Below, piece after piece: positions 9,845 to 10,940 of a stretch of 10,940 nucleotides of DNA. The stretch spans positions 1,633,958-1,644,897 of the forward strand of contig FN649752.1 of assembly GCA_000310025.1 (NCBI GenBank), in the 5' to 3' direction. The notes beneath the pieces are model-generated. The model saw only the letters and a list, made by a program, of their open reading frames with translations. It was not told the origin of the DNA and made no database searches. The translations under genes were made by a program, and so were the position numbers. The DNA comes from Ectocarpus siliculosus. Its lineage: Eukaryota > Sar > Phaeophyceae > Ectocarpales > Ectocarpaceae. Each line of letters starts with the position of its first letter. Position 1 is the stretch's first letter.

Positions 9845-10880
9845 CCTGATGCCCCCCCCCCTGTTGTAGACACTAGGATTAAGAGGTGTATTCTCTTGAA
9901 TGTGATTGTACCTAAGCTAGAGAATGCAGGAGAGGTATGGGAAGGTAACGAAAAGGCCGTCAAGCAGCTGGAAACGGTGCAGATGGCAGCGGCCAAGAAA
10001 ATACTAGGATGTTCAAGTACAACGAGCAACACTGTATTGAGAGCAGAATTGGGAATGTACTCTCTTAAAACAAAGAGAGACATGCAGAAGTTGAATTGGC
10101 AGTACAAGGTAAGTAGAATGTCGGACGATAGACTACCAGCCATGGTTGACAAGGCAGCTTGGGGAAAAGCGACTCCAGGGAAGAAGGGAATCAGATGGGA
10201 CAAGGTGGTAGAGAAGGTTTGGAAGGAGATAGGAGACGAGGAGGAGACGTTGGACACGGAAGGGTTCGGGGGGTTCAAGACGAAAGTCAAGGAGATGCTA
10301 GAAAGTAGGGAGGAGGCAACCCTTCGGAAGAAGGTACGAAGCGAAGACCACTTGGAGATATACGGGAAGTTGAAAGAAGGGATAGGGATGAAGACGTACT
10401 TGGACGGCCCCATGGACTACGCGAAAAAGCTGAAATTGCAATTTCGAGTAGGCGATCTGGACTTGCCAGAACGGAGGAAGAGGTATACCAGCCGTAGGAG
10501 AGATGAAGAGGAGGATAGACACACATGTTCCATGTGGCAAATCGGAGGAGAGTAGACCCCACATAGTTGGGGAGTGTGAGTTGTACAGGAAGGAAAGAGA
10601 GGATCTCGAGGAGGAAATGAGACAGAGAGGGTGTGACATGGACAAGTTTGGTAAATTAGACAACAGCGAAAAAACGATCGCGATAATTGGGGATAGATGG
10701 TGGGCACAAGAAGCCCTAGAGGACGGGGATAAGATGTGCAAGAAATTTTCATGTAGTTTGTGGCAGAAAAGTAAAGAGCTCCCAAATGTTGGTGGTGTCT
10801 CTAGTAGGGGTAGGAACGGTGCTCCGTCTCGAAAGGGACGCGTGGTCAATGGTCAAATGACTACGGCAAGCAACAAATGA
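9845..10880 (+). mobile_element. 5'-truncated LINE-type (non-LTR) retrotransposon remnant
   Basis: Only the 3' part of a reverse-transcriptase ORF remains: the segment after the polymerase core and the C-terminal zinc knuckle. The catalytic palm, including its Asp-Asp motif, is absent. Such 5' truncation is typical of LINE insertions. The left border lies somewhere between 9840 and 9866, next to a 10-base C run (9851-9860). The right border is near the stop at 10880, before an 18-base C run (10886-10903). No poly(A) tail or target duplication could be identified. Confidence 0.75.
9866..10880 (+). pseudogene. Reverse-transcriptase C-terminal region with zinc knuckle, one frameshift
   Basis: The first frame (9866-10555) reads RIKRCILLNVIVPKLENAGE followed by VW, the usual end of the LINE reverse transcriptase thumb region. 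It then has the LETVQMAAAKKILG helix, VLRAELGMYSLKTKRDMQKL and a charged Lys/Glu-rich linker. It stops at TAG 10553-10555. The +1 frame carries PCGKSEESRPHIVGECELY and continues to TGA at 10878-10880. If the TT at 10528-10529 were a single T, the frames would join as HTCPCGKSEES, giving a C-x-C...H-x4-C zinc-binding pattern. The copy is therefore broken by one extra base and is not expected to be functional. Confidence 0.75.
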
Positions 10881-10885
10881 GTACG

Positions 10886-10903
10886 CCCCCCCCCCCCCCC
10901 CCG
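10886..10903. repeat. 18-base C homopolymer near the right edge
   Basis: Together with the 23-base G run at 1-23 and the terminal CCCCCC, it shows long C/G homopolymers at both window ends. These may be genuine or may be assembly-prone sites. Confidence 0.9.
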
Positions 10904-10940
10904 TTGTTGCCCTTGTCTTTTGGGGGAAAAATTGCCCCCC

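Noticed and set aside
9619-10413. 264-codon minus-strand frame opposite the retrotransposon
   Set aside because: It is the antisense of the reverse-transcriptase fragment (Ser/Pro/Phe-rich), which has family motifs on the plus strand.

Overview
This window looks like nuclear DNA of a eukaryote. Its genes have GT-AG introns, and there are many simple-sequence tracts and transposon remnants. Nothing in it is arranged like a bacterial operon. The gene style (a GC-rich mevalonate kinase with many short exons, an Eaf6-type chromatin protein, Gln/Asn/Glu homopolymer runs, LINE debris) fits a stramenopile, perhaps a brown alga of the Ectocarpus type. That placement is inference from style, not from a search.

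Positions 1-3953 (minus strand) hold a mevalonate kinase gene. I could place six exons whose phases agree, from a candidate ATG at 3953 to a donor at 364. The last C-terminal exon is not in the window, which starts in a 23-base G run. The introns carry a (CT)n tract, an (AGAC)n microsatellite and CAN-rich repeats. The first intron appears to lie inside a three-copy tandem duplication.

Positions 3954-6350 are poor in recognisable genes. They contain a (GA)n tract, a short candidate coding region at 4612-4936 broken by one extra T, and one copy of a dispersed repeat (5092-5266).

Positions 6352-7615 hold a head-to-head pair. An unrecognised low-complexity protein lies on the minus strand (exon 6352-6933). 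The first exon of an Eaf6 homologue, a histone acetyltransferase complex subunit, lies on the plus strand (7288-7615). The 354 bases between the two ATGs could be a shared promoter.

Positions 7616-9406 are mostly mobile or repeat DNA. They contain the second copy of the dispersed repeat, a cluster of TTTTCGGCG-like words, and a complete 1217-bp element (8190-9406). That element has 53-bp terminal inverted repeats (52/53 identical), a TTA on each side, and three internal 219-bp tandem repeats. It has no recognisable transposase.

Positions 9407-10940 hold a candidate acidic C-terminal exon on the minus strand (9749-9833), with a poly(A) signal downstream. Directly beside it is a 5'-truncated, frameshifted LINE-type retrotransposon remnant on the plus strand (about 9845-10880), followed by an 18-base C run.

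The most interesting observations are the possible tandem-duplication birth of the mevalonate kinase first intron and the intact non-autonomous TIR element with its unusual 219-bp internal array.
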